A DNA stretch of 17,390 nt from an uncultured Selenomonas sp. (GTDB lineage: Bacteria > Bacillota > Negativicutes > Selenomonadales > Selenomonadaceae): contig CAJPRR010000032.1 in assembly GCA_905373085.1 (NCBI GenBank), positions 1 through 17,390 of the forward strand, given 5' to 3'. The position numbers and the translations under genes are program-made. Within the stretch, counting starts at the first letter, position 1; each line of letters starts with the position of its first letter. Positions 7,324 through 13,362 of the stretch are shown piece by piece. Under the pieces are notes generated by a model that saw nothing but the letters and a program-made list of their open reading frames with translations, ran no database searches and was not told the DNA's origin.

Positions 7324-7531
7324 TTCGTCCCCCTCCTCTTATCCTCTGCTTCTCATAAACGGCTCATCCTAAGATATTTTCTGCAACAAGCTGCAACATT
7401 CCTGCAACAGGCGCAGCAAACACGCTGCAAAAAACAAGCACATATAAGGCATCGCATTTCTCTCGTGCTGCAACAACATCCTTCGTAATATATAGGCAGA
7501 CAGAAGATATTCACGCGAAGGAGGCAGCATC
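7324..7531. promoter_or_regulatory. Divergent regulatory region between the STAND gene and the 84-aa gene
   Basis: These 208 bases separate the two divergent genes and hold the CTGCAAC boxes described separately. A candidate rightward -10, TATATA (7489-7494) or TAATAT (7486-7491), lacks a good -35, and one CTGCAAC box (7468-7474) falls within the -35/spacer area. No clear leftward promoter was identified, although TTGCAG, the complement of the boxes, could itself act as a -35. Confidence 0.4.
7381..7474. repeat. Iterated CTGCAAC boxes (putative operator)
   Basis: Exact CTGCAAC occurs at 7381-7387, 7391-7397, 7402-7408 and 7468-7474, with a near copy CTGCAAA at 7425-7431. The first three start 10 and 11 bases apart, placing them on one face of the helix, as expected for cooperative binding by one protein. 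The HTH-bearing STAND protein encoded immediately to the left is the natural candidate binder; this is inference. Confidence 0.6.
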
Positions 7532-7786
7532 ATGGCAAGGAAAAATGCAGAAAACATCCGGCAGCAGCTCAAGCGCACCTTCAAGGGCTACACCCGGATT
7601 ACGAGAAAAATCCGCCAGGAACTTTCCGGCATGGGTTTCGTCTTGGAAATCGGAAAAACCCATGCAAAAGTGTATTACGGCGTCGATCGCAGCCATTTCG
7701 TCACGATCAGCAAGACGGCCTCCGACTGGCGGACGGGGCTCAACATCTGCAGTCAGATCAATGCGCTTCTGAGCGCGAATGTCTGA
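7532..7786 (+). CDS. Small basic protein of unknown function (84 aa), HicA-like pattern
   Basis: ATG 7532 follows AAGGAGG with a good spacer. The protein begins with a basic helix (residues 1-30, many Lys/Arg). A compact part follows: IRQELSGMGFVLEIGKTHAKVYY (27-49), HFVTISKTASDWRTG and a final helix LNICSQINALL. A helix, then a GF-strand, a strand with K-x-H, a second strand and a helix recalls the small alpha/beta fold of HicA toxins, which are mRNA interferases. However, the typical HicA Gly-Ser/Thr-His-His motif is not present, being replaced by GKTHAK. I would call it unknown with a weak HicA-like resemblance. It lies 233 bases upstream of, and in the same direction as, the 366-aa gene and is probably in the same transcript. 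Confidence 0.7.
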   Translation: MARKNAENIRQQLKRTFKGYTRITRKIRQELSGMGFVLEIGKTHAKVYYGVDRSHFVTISKTASDWRTGLNICSQINALLSANV

Positions 7787-8019
7787 GTCGCAAAGCGGAA
7801 TGCAAGGAGGTGATGCTTTATGTAATCGTTCGTATCGGTATCACTTAAGGAAGTGCCGATAAAATGAGGCCGCCCGGATTTGCACAGATGAACTGTATCT
7901 GTGCAAGAGCCGAAGTCCGGGCGCAGACCAATTGGCTCAGTTTCTATAAGAGCATTGCACAATGCCCACGAATTGGACATTTGTGCGTGCAGTTTGCAAT
8001 CCTGTCAGGAGGAACCATT
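7787..8019 (+). ncRNA. Structured intergenic region: possible leader RNA or ncRNA
   Basis: Three strong folds lie in a row. The first pairs TATCGG/CCGATA (7833-7838, 7856-7861) outside CACTT/AAGTG (7842-7846, 7851-7855). The second pairs 7871-7878 with 7916-7923 (CGCCCGGA) and contains an inner perfect 9-base stem, TGCACAGAT (7881-7889) with 7897-7905. The third pairs CCAATT (7928-7933) with AATTGG (7971-7976) and encloses GCATTG/CAATGC (7952-7957, 7960-7965). No known riboswitch is recognised. The frame of the downstream gene is open back to an ATG at 7864 with a modest AAGGAAG site, so an N-terminal extension is possible but looks unlike protein. Confidence 0.5.
7804..7825 (+). promoter_or_regulatory. 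Perfect extended Shine-Dalgarno followed by a start-stop ATG TAA
   Basis: AAGGAGGTGAT (7804-7814) complements 11 consecutive bases of the 16S rRNA 3' end. At a 9-base spacing from AAGGAGG comes ATG (7820-7822) directly followed by TAA (7823-7825). An alternative 11-codon frame from ATG 7813 ends at 7848, but that ATG sits only 2 bases from GGAGG. It may be a ribosome-docking site in the leader rather than a peptide gene. Confidence 0.45.
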
Positions 8020-9120
8020 ATGAAGAACAACGAAACGTCGGACTTCCTGTCCGGCATCTTTGCTGCAGTCGAAAACACGCGCGACATCCATCGCGCCGCC
8101 AAGCAGATGCGGGCATTTGAAAAGGCATGCAGCGAACTGTCCGAGCTCAACACCATGCGCGGCGGCAGCAAGGGATTCAAGGGCTTCGCAGGCGAGAGCA
8201 TGGAAGCCGCCGAAGCCTCTGCACGCGGTCGTTCCACTGTGGTCTTGAACAACAACGGCATTGCGGATTTGCAGCACATCAAGACGAACGGAACGACGGC
8301 GCTGAAGCAGATGAAGATGGGGTACAAGCCGGGGCAGATCGACTTTGCCCGCTACAAGGGGCAGTCCGTCGTCCTTGATCGCGGGAATCCGCATTTCGCT
8401 GCGTTGAAGGCCGAAGGAGCGAAGCATGGCGTCAAGGTTGTCGAGGGCCACGTCACGCAGGGAGAAGCAAAGTTCTGGGCGGACGCCATGCAGTTGGAAT
8501 CCAAGGTAACCGGCAGCAAGAATTCCTTCTTCGTGCCGAAGGCATATCAGGGAGCAAAGAGCGTCGCTGCCGCCCATCATGCAGGGGCGGCAGCCGCCAA
8601 GTCCGGCGCTGTTGCAGGCGCAGGATTCAGCCTCGGCAGTAACGCCATGCAGGTTCTGAAGGGAAATAAGTCGGTCGCCGACGCCGTTGAGGATGTTGCT
8701 GTGGATACGGTAGAGGCCGGCGCCGTCAGCTATGGCGTCGGTACGGTCGGCAGCCTCGTCGCCAGTACGGAGATCGGCGCCTCGGCCATCGGCGCGGCAA
8801 GCGCCGTAGGAACGGCTGCTGCAAACGCCCCGATCATCAGCTCCGCCTTGGGTGCAGGGACGTCGCTTGCGAGCGCCATCGGCGGCGCGGGAGCGTCGGG
8901 TGCGACGATGGCGGCAGGCGCTTTGACGGGAGCCGTGGGATCCCTTGCGTCCGCAGCTTCCGGCTTGGCTGCGGGCACGGCGGCAGCAGGAGCCGTTGGC
9001 GCCGTCAGCGCCGGCGCGGCAGCAGGCGCAGCCGCCCTTGGCGCGGCAGCCGTCGCAGCAGCGCCCGTCTTGGCAGTAGGCTGTGTTCTCGGCGGAATCT
9101 TCAGCCTTTTCCGCGACTAG
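8020..9120 (+). CDS. Unknown protein with Gly/Ala-rich glycine-zipper-like C-terminus (366 aa)
   Basis: No named family is recognised. The start at 8020 follows AGGAGG with a 6-base spacer. Residues 1-45 look helical. Residues 48-185 appear to be a folded domain rich in charged and aromatic residues: KGFKGFAGES, STVVLNNNGIADL, MKMGYKPGQIDFARYKGQ, VLDRGNPHF, then KHGVKVVEGHVT. Residues 185-356 are almost wholly Gly/Ala/Ser/Val with G-x3-G and A-x3-G spacing and few charges, ending in FSLFRD. Such a tail suits packed membrane helices or a pore-like oligomer, as in glycine-zipper proteins and some bacteriocin-like proteins. No signal peptide is visible. One cysteine lies in the tail (355). It follows the 84-aa gene and the structured leader. 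Toxin, effector and inner-membrane structural roles are all possible. Confidence 0.75.
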   Translation: MKNNETSDFLSGIFAAVENTRDIHRAAKQMRAFEKACSELSELNTMRGGSKGFKGFAGESMEAAEASARGRSTVVLNNNGIADLQHIKTNGTTALKQMKMGYKPGQIDFARYKGQSVVLDRGNPHFAALKAEGAKHGVKVVEGHVTQGEAKFWADAMQLESKVTGSKNSFFVPKAYQGAKSVAAAHHAGAAAAKSGAVAGAGFSLGSNAMQVLKGNKSVADAVEDVAVDTVEAGAVSYGVGTVGSLVASTEIGASAIGAASAVGTAAANAPIISSALGAGTSLASAIGGAGASGATMAAGALTGAVGSLASAASGLAAGTAAAGAVGAVSAGAAAGAAALGAAAVAAAPVLAVGCVLGGIFSLFRD

Positions 9121-9170
9121 CTTGCAGCTTATTTTTTGGAAGCAACATCTCCTATAATCATCCGCTTAAC

Positions 9171-9218
9171 AAAAAAACCTACAGCGAGGACGCTGCCAAG
9201 AGGCGACATCCTCGCTGT
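9171..9218 (-). terminator. Rho-independent terminator of the Ppx/GppA gene (convergent region)
   Basis: The 10-base arms ACAGCGAGGA (9181-9190) and its complement (9209-9218) enclose an 18-base loop. On the minus strand the stem is followed after three bases by seven T (9171-9177). It begins 4 bases after the ppx stop codon. The same stem may also serve the rightward 366-aa gene that converges here, though its plus-strand T run is short. Confidence 0.75.
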
Positions 9219-9221
9219 TTC

Positions 9222-10754
9222 CTACTTGCGCCACACGATGACGAGCGGCCGGCCGAACTCCTTCTTGAACTGCTTGCAGAAGCTCTGCATCTCAAAATCC
9301 GTAGCACGGGTGTCGGCGCCCGGCGCGGCGATGACGGAAAGCGCCACGCCCTCGGACGTCGCCGCCGCCTCAAGCCCCGTGACAAGACCCTCGTAGGTCA
9401 CATCGGCGGCCTCGGCGAGCGCGAGCAGCGTCGAGAGCCTGCGGATCTCCTTCCACTCGGGCTGCGTGACCATCATGGCATAGCGATACGAGCGCATGAT
9501 CTTGTTGCTGATGCCGTGATGAAAGCCCGCGATGAAGGAGGCCTTGAGCTGCTCCTTCTGCGTCATGCCGTAGAGCGGCGCGTTGTTGATGATGAAGGCG
9601 GAGTTTCGCGCGTGCTCGTAATAGTTGACAATCTTGCCCGCATCGTGCAGCCATGCGGCGACGGACAAGAGGTCGCGCGAACGTACGGGAGCGCCGTGCA
9701 GGCGCTTCAGCTGGTCGAAGAGGCTCAAGGCGAGGTCGTGGACGCGCCCCAGATGCTCCATGCGCCGCTCCACGCGCTTCAGGTAGTTCTCGACGCTCGC
9801 CTTGAGAACGTCCTTGACGACGGGCGAGCCTGCGCCGTATTTCTTGCCGTAATACTCGTAGAAAACGCCGTCCCGGAGGCCGCAGCCCGAGACGATGAGA
9901 TCTTTGCCGCCGCTGAACTCCATGAGGCAGCGTGCAATCGTCGCGCCTGCGACGATGATGTCGGCACGCTCCGTGGAAAGCCCGCCGAACTTCCTGCGGT
10001 TCGTGCAGCTTGACTTGATGATCGCCTGATAGCAAGGCTCGAAGCGCTCGCGCGCAATGATGTAGTTGTGGATGCGTGCGAGCTGATAGTTCGTCTTGTA
10101 CTGATCCATCTTCGCGAGATTGCGGACGGTGCCGCCGATGCCGATGACGGGAAGATGCCTGTTCTTCGCCCAGGGAATCATCTCGCGGAACTTCTTTTCC
10201 ACATGCTTCACGCACTTGTCGAGAACGCCCTGCGTCACGATGTCCTGCATGCCGAACTTGTCCGTCATCGTCACCGCGCCCAAAGGCACGGAAACTGACT
10301 CCTTGATCTTGCGGTTCAAGACGAGCGACACCTCGATCGACGCGCCGCCGAGGTCGAACTGGATGAAATCCTTCGCGGCGATCGTGTTCACGACGCCGAG
10401 GTAGCCGAGATATGCCTCGCGCTCGCCCGAGATGATCTCGATCTCGATGCCCGTCTCCTCGCGGATGCGCTCGATGAACTGCGCCCCATCGGATGCGCTC
10501 CGCGCCGCCGCCGTCGCGACCGCGATGCAGCGCGTGACCTGCATGACCTCCATCATGTGCTTGTAGACGTGCAGGCACTCAAGCGCACGCTTCACGCCGT
10601 CAGGATTGAGCCGCCCCGTCTCCGACATGCCCTTGCCGAGCCGGATCGCCTCCTTCTGCTGGTACTGCAGGAAATACGAATGGTTGTCGTTGATCTGCAT
10701 GACGATGAATCGAATGCTGTTCGACCCCATGTCGATGATCGCCAGATTTTCCAT
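9222..10754 (-). CDS. ppx: Ppx/GppA exopolyphosphatase-family protein with C-terminal HD domain (510 aa)
   Basis: This family removes terminal phosphates from polyphosphate or from the pppGpp 5' end. The ASKHA-fold motifs are clear: IIDMGSNSIRFIV (6-18, phosphate 1), ATAAARSA (80-87), EIISGEREAYLGY with the conserved glutamates (107-119), DLGGASIEVS (134-143, phosphate 2), and GIGGTVRNLA (205-214). The C-terminal part is HD-type, with AAWLHDAGK and the metal-site pair His370-Asp371, then YYEHARNS and FHHG (411-414). The length of about 510 aa fits Ppx proteins with the HD region. ATG 10754 is preceded by GAGGGGGAG; a 33-codon in-frame extension upstream overlaps the promoter and is rejected. 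A consensus promoter (10795-10823) and a terminator frame it as a single-gene unit. Ppx versus GppA substrate preference cannot be told from sequence. Confidence 0.9.
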   Translation of the reverse strand: MENLAIIDMGSNSIRFIVMQINDNHSYFLQYQQKEAIRLGKGMSETGRLNPDGVKRALECLHVYKHMMEVMQVTRCIAVATAAARSASDGAQFIERIREETGIEIEIISGEREAYLGYLGVVNTIAAKDFIQFDLGGASIEVSLVLNRKIKESVSVPLGAVTMTDKFGMQDIVTQGVLDKCVKHVEKKFREMIPWAKNRHLPVIGIGGTVRNLAKMDQYKTNYQLARIHNYIIARERFEPCYQAIIKSSCTNRRKFGGLSTERADIIVAGATIARCLMEFSGGKDLIVSGCGLRDGVFYEYYGKKYGAGSPVVKDVLKASVENYLKRVERRMEHLGRVHDLALSLFDQLKRLHGAPVRSRDLLSVAAWLHDAGKIVNYYEHARNSAFIINNAPLYGMTQKEQLKASFIAGFHHGISNKIMRSYRYAMMVTQPEWKEIRRLSTLLALAEAADVTYEGLVTGLEAAATSEGVALSVIAAPGADTRATDFEMQSFCKQFKKEFGRPLVIVWRK

Positions 10755-10794
10755 CGACGCTCCCCCTCGTTTTGATACTTTAGCTTGCAAGTAT

Positions 10795-10823
10795 AGTATA
10801 GCAATTCTGCCGCGATGCTTCAA
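10795..10823 (-). promoter_or_regulatory. Promoter of the Ppx/GppA gene
   Basis: On the minus strand TTGAAG (10818-10823) and TATACT (10795-10800) are exactly 17 bases apart, with TGC before the -10. The start codon lies about 40 bases downstream. Confidence 0.75.
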
Positions 10824-10861
10824 GATTCGCATGAGGCCTAGGAATCGGCGCAATTCGCTCG

Positions 10862-10974
10862 CCTGCGCCCTGCGGGCTTGTCGAGGCTAAGAATTCGTAG
10901 CCTCAGCGTTGCTGGACAACGACTTCTAAGACCCTCCTGCGCCCTGCGGGCTTGTCGCGTCTAAGAATTCGTAG
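10862..10974. repeat. 39-base direct repeat, two copies, in the ppx-glyA intergenic region
   Basis: Copies at 10862-10900 and 10936-10974 are identical at 37 of 39 positions and start 74 bases apart. Each contains GCCCTGCGGGC, a small self-complementary stem, and ends in CTAAGAATTCGTAG. Copy 2 supplies the -35 and the whole spacer of the glyA promoter. Copy 1 lacks the -10, and its end instead forms a 7-base hairpin with the following bases (GAGGCTA 10883-10889, TAGCCTC 10898-10904). Confidence 0.8.
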
Positions 10975-10980
10975 TACAAT
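10952..10980 (+). promoter_or_regulatory. Promoter of glyA-upp
   Basis: TTGTCG (10952-10957) and TACAAT (10975-10980) are 17 bases apart. The predicted transcript has a leader of about 45 bases ending in AGGAGG before the glyA start. The -35 and spacer belong to repeat copy 2. Confidence 0.65.
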
Positions 10981-11033
10981 AAGCAGGAAACAGGAGGGCG
11001 ACCCGCTATATTGACTGACCAGGAGGGAACTGT

Positions 11034-12281
11034 ATGGCATTGATGGATGCATTGAAGAAGACCGATGCGAAGATCGCTTCGGCGCTTGAGGCGGAGCTTT
11101 CGCGCCAGCGACACAAGCTTGAGCTGATCGCTTCGGAGAACATCGTGAGCCGCGCCGTCATGGAGGCGCAGGGAAGCGTGCTCACGAACAAGTACGCCGA
11201 GGGCTACCCCGGCAAGCGCTACTATGGCGGCTGCGAGTGCGTCGACGTCGTCGAAACGCTTGCCATCGAGCGCGCGAAGGAGCTGTTCGGCGCGGGCTAT
11301 GCCAACGTGCAGCCGCACTCGGGCGCACAGGCGAACATGGCGGTGTTCTTTGCGCTGCTTTCGCCCGGCGACACCTACATGGGCATGAACCTCACGGACG
11401 GCGGTCACCTCACGCACGGCAGCGCCGTCAACATGTCGGGCAAGTATTTCCGTGTCGTCCCCTACGGCGTAGACAAAGAGACGGAGCGCATCGACTACGA
11501 TGCGCTGGAAAAGCAGGCCAAGGAAGTCAAGCCGAAGCTCATCGTCGCCGGTGCTTCCGCCTATGCGCGCATCATCGACTTCGAGCGGCTATCCGCCATC
11601 GCCAAGGCGGTCGGCGCCTACCTCATGGTCGACATGGCGCACATCGCGGGACTCGTCGCGGGCGGCATGCATCCAAGCCCGCTGCCGTGGGCGGACGTCG
11701 TGACGACGACGACGCACAAGACGCTCCGCGGCCCTCGGGGCGGCATGATCCTCACGAAGGACGCGGAATTCGGCGCACAGTTCAACAAGGCGATCTTCCC
11801 CGGCATTCAGGGCGGCCCTTTGATGCACGTCATCGCGGCGAAGGCCGTCGCCCTGGAAGAGGCGTTGCAGCCCGCCTTCAAGGAATACGCCGCACAAGTC
11901 GTGAAGAACGCCAAGGCGCTTGCCGCCGCCTTGCAGGAAAAGGGCTTCCGCATCGTTTCGGGCGGCACGGACAACCATCTGATGCTCGTAGACCTCAGAA
12001 GCAAGGGCGTCACGGGCAAGGAAGCGCAGAACCTTCTCGACGCTGTCGGCATCACGGCGAACCGCAACACGATTCCCTTCGAGCCTTTGTCTCCCTTCGT
12101 CACGAGCGGTATCCGCCTCGGCTCGCCCGCGCTCACGACGCGCGGCTTCAAGGAGGCTGACATGCAAGAGGTCGCCGCCATCATCGCGCTCGTGCTCGAC
12201 CATGCGACGGACGCGGCTCTTCAGGAGGAAGCGCGAAAACGTGTTGACGCCCTCTGCGAAAAATATCCCCTTTACGAATGA
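11034..12281 (+). CDS. glyA: Serine hydroxymethyltransferase (415 aa)
   Basis: This PLP enzyme interconverts serine plus tetrahydrofolate with glycine plus 5,10-methylene-tetrahydrofolate, the main one-carbon source for purines, thymidylate and methionine. Typical motifs are present: ELIASENIVS (30-39), NKYAEGYPGKRYYGG (52-66), NVQPHSGAQAN (91-101), the PLP-pocket VDMAHIAGLVAGG (199-211), and TTTTHKTLRGPRGG with the Schiff-base Lys229. The length of 415 aa is the usual bacterial size. ATG 11034 follows AGGAGG with a 7-base spacer. The stop overlaps the ribosome binding site of upp, so the two genes are one operon. It acts in the cytoplasm as a homodimer or tetramer. No purine or folate riboswitch is recognised in the short leader. 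Confidence 0.98.
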   Translation: MALMDALKKTDAKIASALEAELSRQRHKLELIASENIVSRAVMEAQGSVLTNKYAEGYPGKRYYGGCECVDVVETLAIERAKELFGAGYANVQPHSGAQANMAVFFALLSPGDTYMGMNLTDGGHLTHGSAVNMSGKYFRVVPYGVDKETERIDYDALEKQAKEVKPKLIVAGASAYARIIDFERLSAIAKAVGAYLMVDMAHIAGLVAGGMHPSPLPWADVVTTTTHKTLRGPRGGMILTKDAEFGAQFNKAIFPGIQGGPLMHVIAAKAVALEEALQPAFKEYAAQVVKNAKALAAALQEKGFRIVSGGTDNHLMLVDLRSKGVTGKEAQNLLDAVGITANRNTIPFEPLSPFVTSGIRLGSPALTTRGFKEADMQEVAAIIALVLDHATDAALQEEARKRVDALCEKYPLYE

Positions 12282-12293
12282 GGAGGCTCATCT

Positions 12294-12944
12294 ATGACCC
12301 AGGAAAGTCAGGCGAAGCTCGCCGTGCACATCGTCGATCATCCGCTCGTCCAACACAAGCTCACGCTCATGCGCCAGAAGGAGACGGGAACGAAGGACTT
12401 TCGCGAGCTTCTCGAAGAGATCGCCATGCTCATGGCTTACGAGATCACGCGCGAGCTGCCGCTTGAGGATGTCGAGATCGAGACGCCCGTAGCTCCCTGC
12501 CATGCGAAGAAGCTCGCGGGCAAGAAGCTCGGCATCGTCCCCATCCTGCGTGCGGGACTCGGCATGGCGGAAGGCGTGCTGCGCCTCGTACCCGCCGCCC
12601 GCGTCGGCCACGTCGGCCTCTACCGCGACCCTGCGACGCTGCAGCCCGTCGAATACTTCTGCAAGCTGCCGGGCGATGTCGGCGAGCGCATGTTCATCGT
12701 CGTCGATCCCATGCTCGCCACGGGCGGCAGCTCCGTCGCAGCGCTCGACCTCCTGAAAGAGAAGGGCGCGAAGAGCATCGTCCTCCTGTGCCTCGTCGCC
12801 GCGCCGGAAGGCGTACGCGCCGTCAATGCAGCGCATCCCGACATCCCCGTCTACGTCGCCGCCGTCGACGACCATCTCAACGAGCACGGCTACATCGTCC
12901 CCGGTTTGGGCGATGCCGGCGACCGCATCTTCGGCACGCTGTGA
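12294..12944 (+). CDS. upp: Uracil phosphoribosyltransferase (216 aa)
   Basis: Upp converts uracil plus PRPP to UMP in pyrimidine salvage. The PRPP-binding loop VDPMLATGGSS lies at 137-147, the flexible PILRAGLGM region at 83-91, and the uracil-binding C-terminal motif GYIVPGLGDAGDR at 199-211. The length is slightly above the usual 208-209 aa. ATG 12294 lies 12 bases after the glyA stop, and its ribosome binding site TGAGGAGG includes the glyA TGA, so translation is likely coupled. The glyA-upp order is common in Firmicutes. Downstream, a short GGCATC/GATGCC stem (12977-12994) has no T run and is not a convincing terminator, so some transcription may continue into the tRNA gene. Confidence 0.97.
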   Translation: MTQESQAKLAVHIVDHPLVQHKLTLMRQKETGTKDFRELLEEIAMLMAYEITRELPLEDVEIETPVAPCHAKKLAGKKLGIVPILRAGLGMAEGVLRLVPAARVGHVGLYRDPATLQPVEYFCKLPGDVGERMFIVVDPMLATGGSSVAALDLLKEKGAKSIVLLCLVAAPEGVRAVNAAHPDIPVYVAAVDDHLNEHGYIVPGLGDAGDRIFGTL

Positions 12945-13016
12945 CCCACGGGCGTACGCTTCCGCATACATCACGCGGCATCCTGCGCGATGCCAAGAAA
13001 CGTGCGCCGCTTCCCC

Positions 13017-13045
13017 TTTACAAGCAGCAAAAGATGTGGTACACT
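13017..13045 (+). promoter_or_regulatory. Promoter of the tRNA-Ser gene
   Basis: TTTACA (13017-13022) and TACACT (13040-13045) are 17 bases apart. The tRNA 5' end lies 17 bases after the -10 element. Confidence 0.65.
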
Positions 13046-13061
13046 AGCGAAGTACCTTTGA

Positions 13062-13152
<91 letters not shown>

Positions 13153-13157
13153 GTTTC

Positions 13158-13202
13158 AAGGCTTCCGAGCGCTGTGCTCGAAAGCCTTTTCTTTTGCTTT
13201 TT
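13158..13202 (+). terminator. Terminator of the tRNA-Ser gene
   Basis: Arms 13158-13170 and 13176-13188 pair as AAGGCTT and CGAGC around one mismatch, with loop GCTGT. A long T-rich tract follows (13187-13202 and beyond). It starts 8 bases after the encoded CCA. Confidence 0.8.
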
Positions 13203-13274
13203 ATTTTTGACAGCCTTTTTGACAGCTTCTATATTTTTTCAATGAGAATCTCTCAAAAATCAAACTCGGCAAGA

Positions 13275-13326
13275 AAAAAGGGGCTGTGGACAAAATGCTC
13301 TTGCATTTTGTCCACAGCCCCTTTTT
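13275..13326. terminator. Strong bidirectional terminator between tRNA-Ser and the kinase operon
   Basis: A perfect 19-base stem (13280-13298 with 13303-13321) with loop TCTT is flanked by A5 (13275-13279) and T5 (13322-13326), so it works in both orientations. The tRNA already has a terminator, so this element chiefly ends the leftward kinase operon, whose last stop is at 13363. Confidence 0.85.
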
Positions 13327-13362
13327 GCCTGATACCAAACGGCGGATCCTCACGACATGGCT

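Noticed and set aside
7381..7474. CRISPR array
   Set aside because: The repeated unit is only 7 bases at helical spacing, with no spacer-sized intervals and no cas genes.
7369..7584. 71-codon leftward frame rich in Cys and Leu upstream of the STAND gene
   Set aside because: It begins at TTG inside the opposite-strand 84-aa gene with no ribosome binding site, and its composition reflects the CTGCAAC repeats.
7813..7848. 11-aa peptide gene (MLYVIVRIGIT)
   Set aside because: The ATG lies only two bases after GGAGG, too close for normal initiation. It is kept only as an alternative to the start-stop reading.
7787..8019. Retron ncRNA
   Set aside because: There are inverted repeats, but no reverse transcriptase is encoded anywhere in the window.
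7864..8019. N-terminal 52-codon extension of the 366-aa protein
   Set aside because: The frame is open, but the start at 8020 has a much better AGGAGG site and the extension coincides with the RNA hairpins. It is not fully excluded.
12977..12994. Terminator after upp
   Set aside because: The GGCATC/GATGCC stem is only 6 bases and is followed by AAGAAACG rather than a T run.
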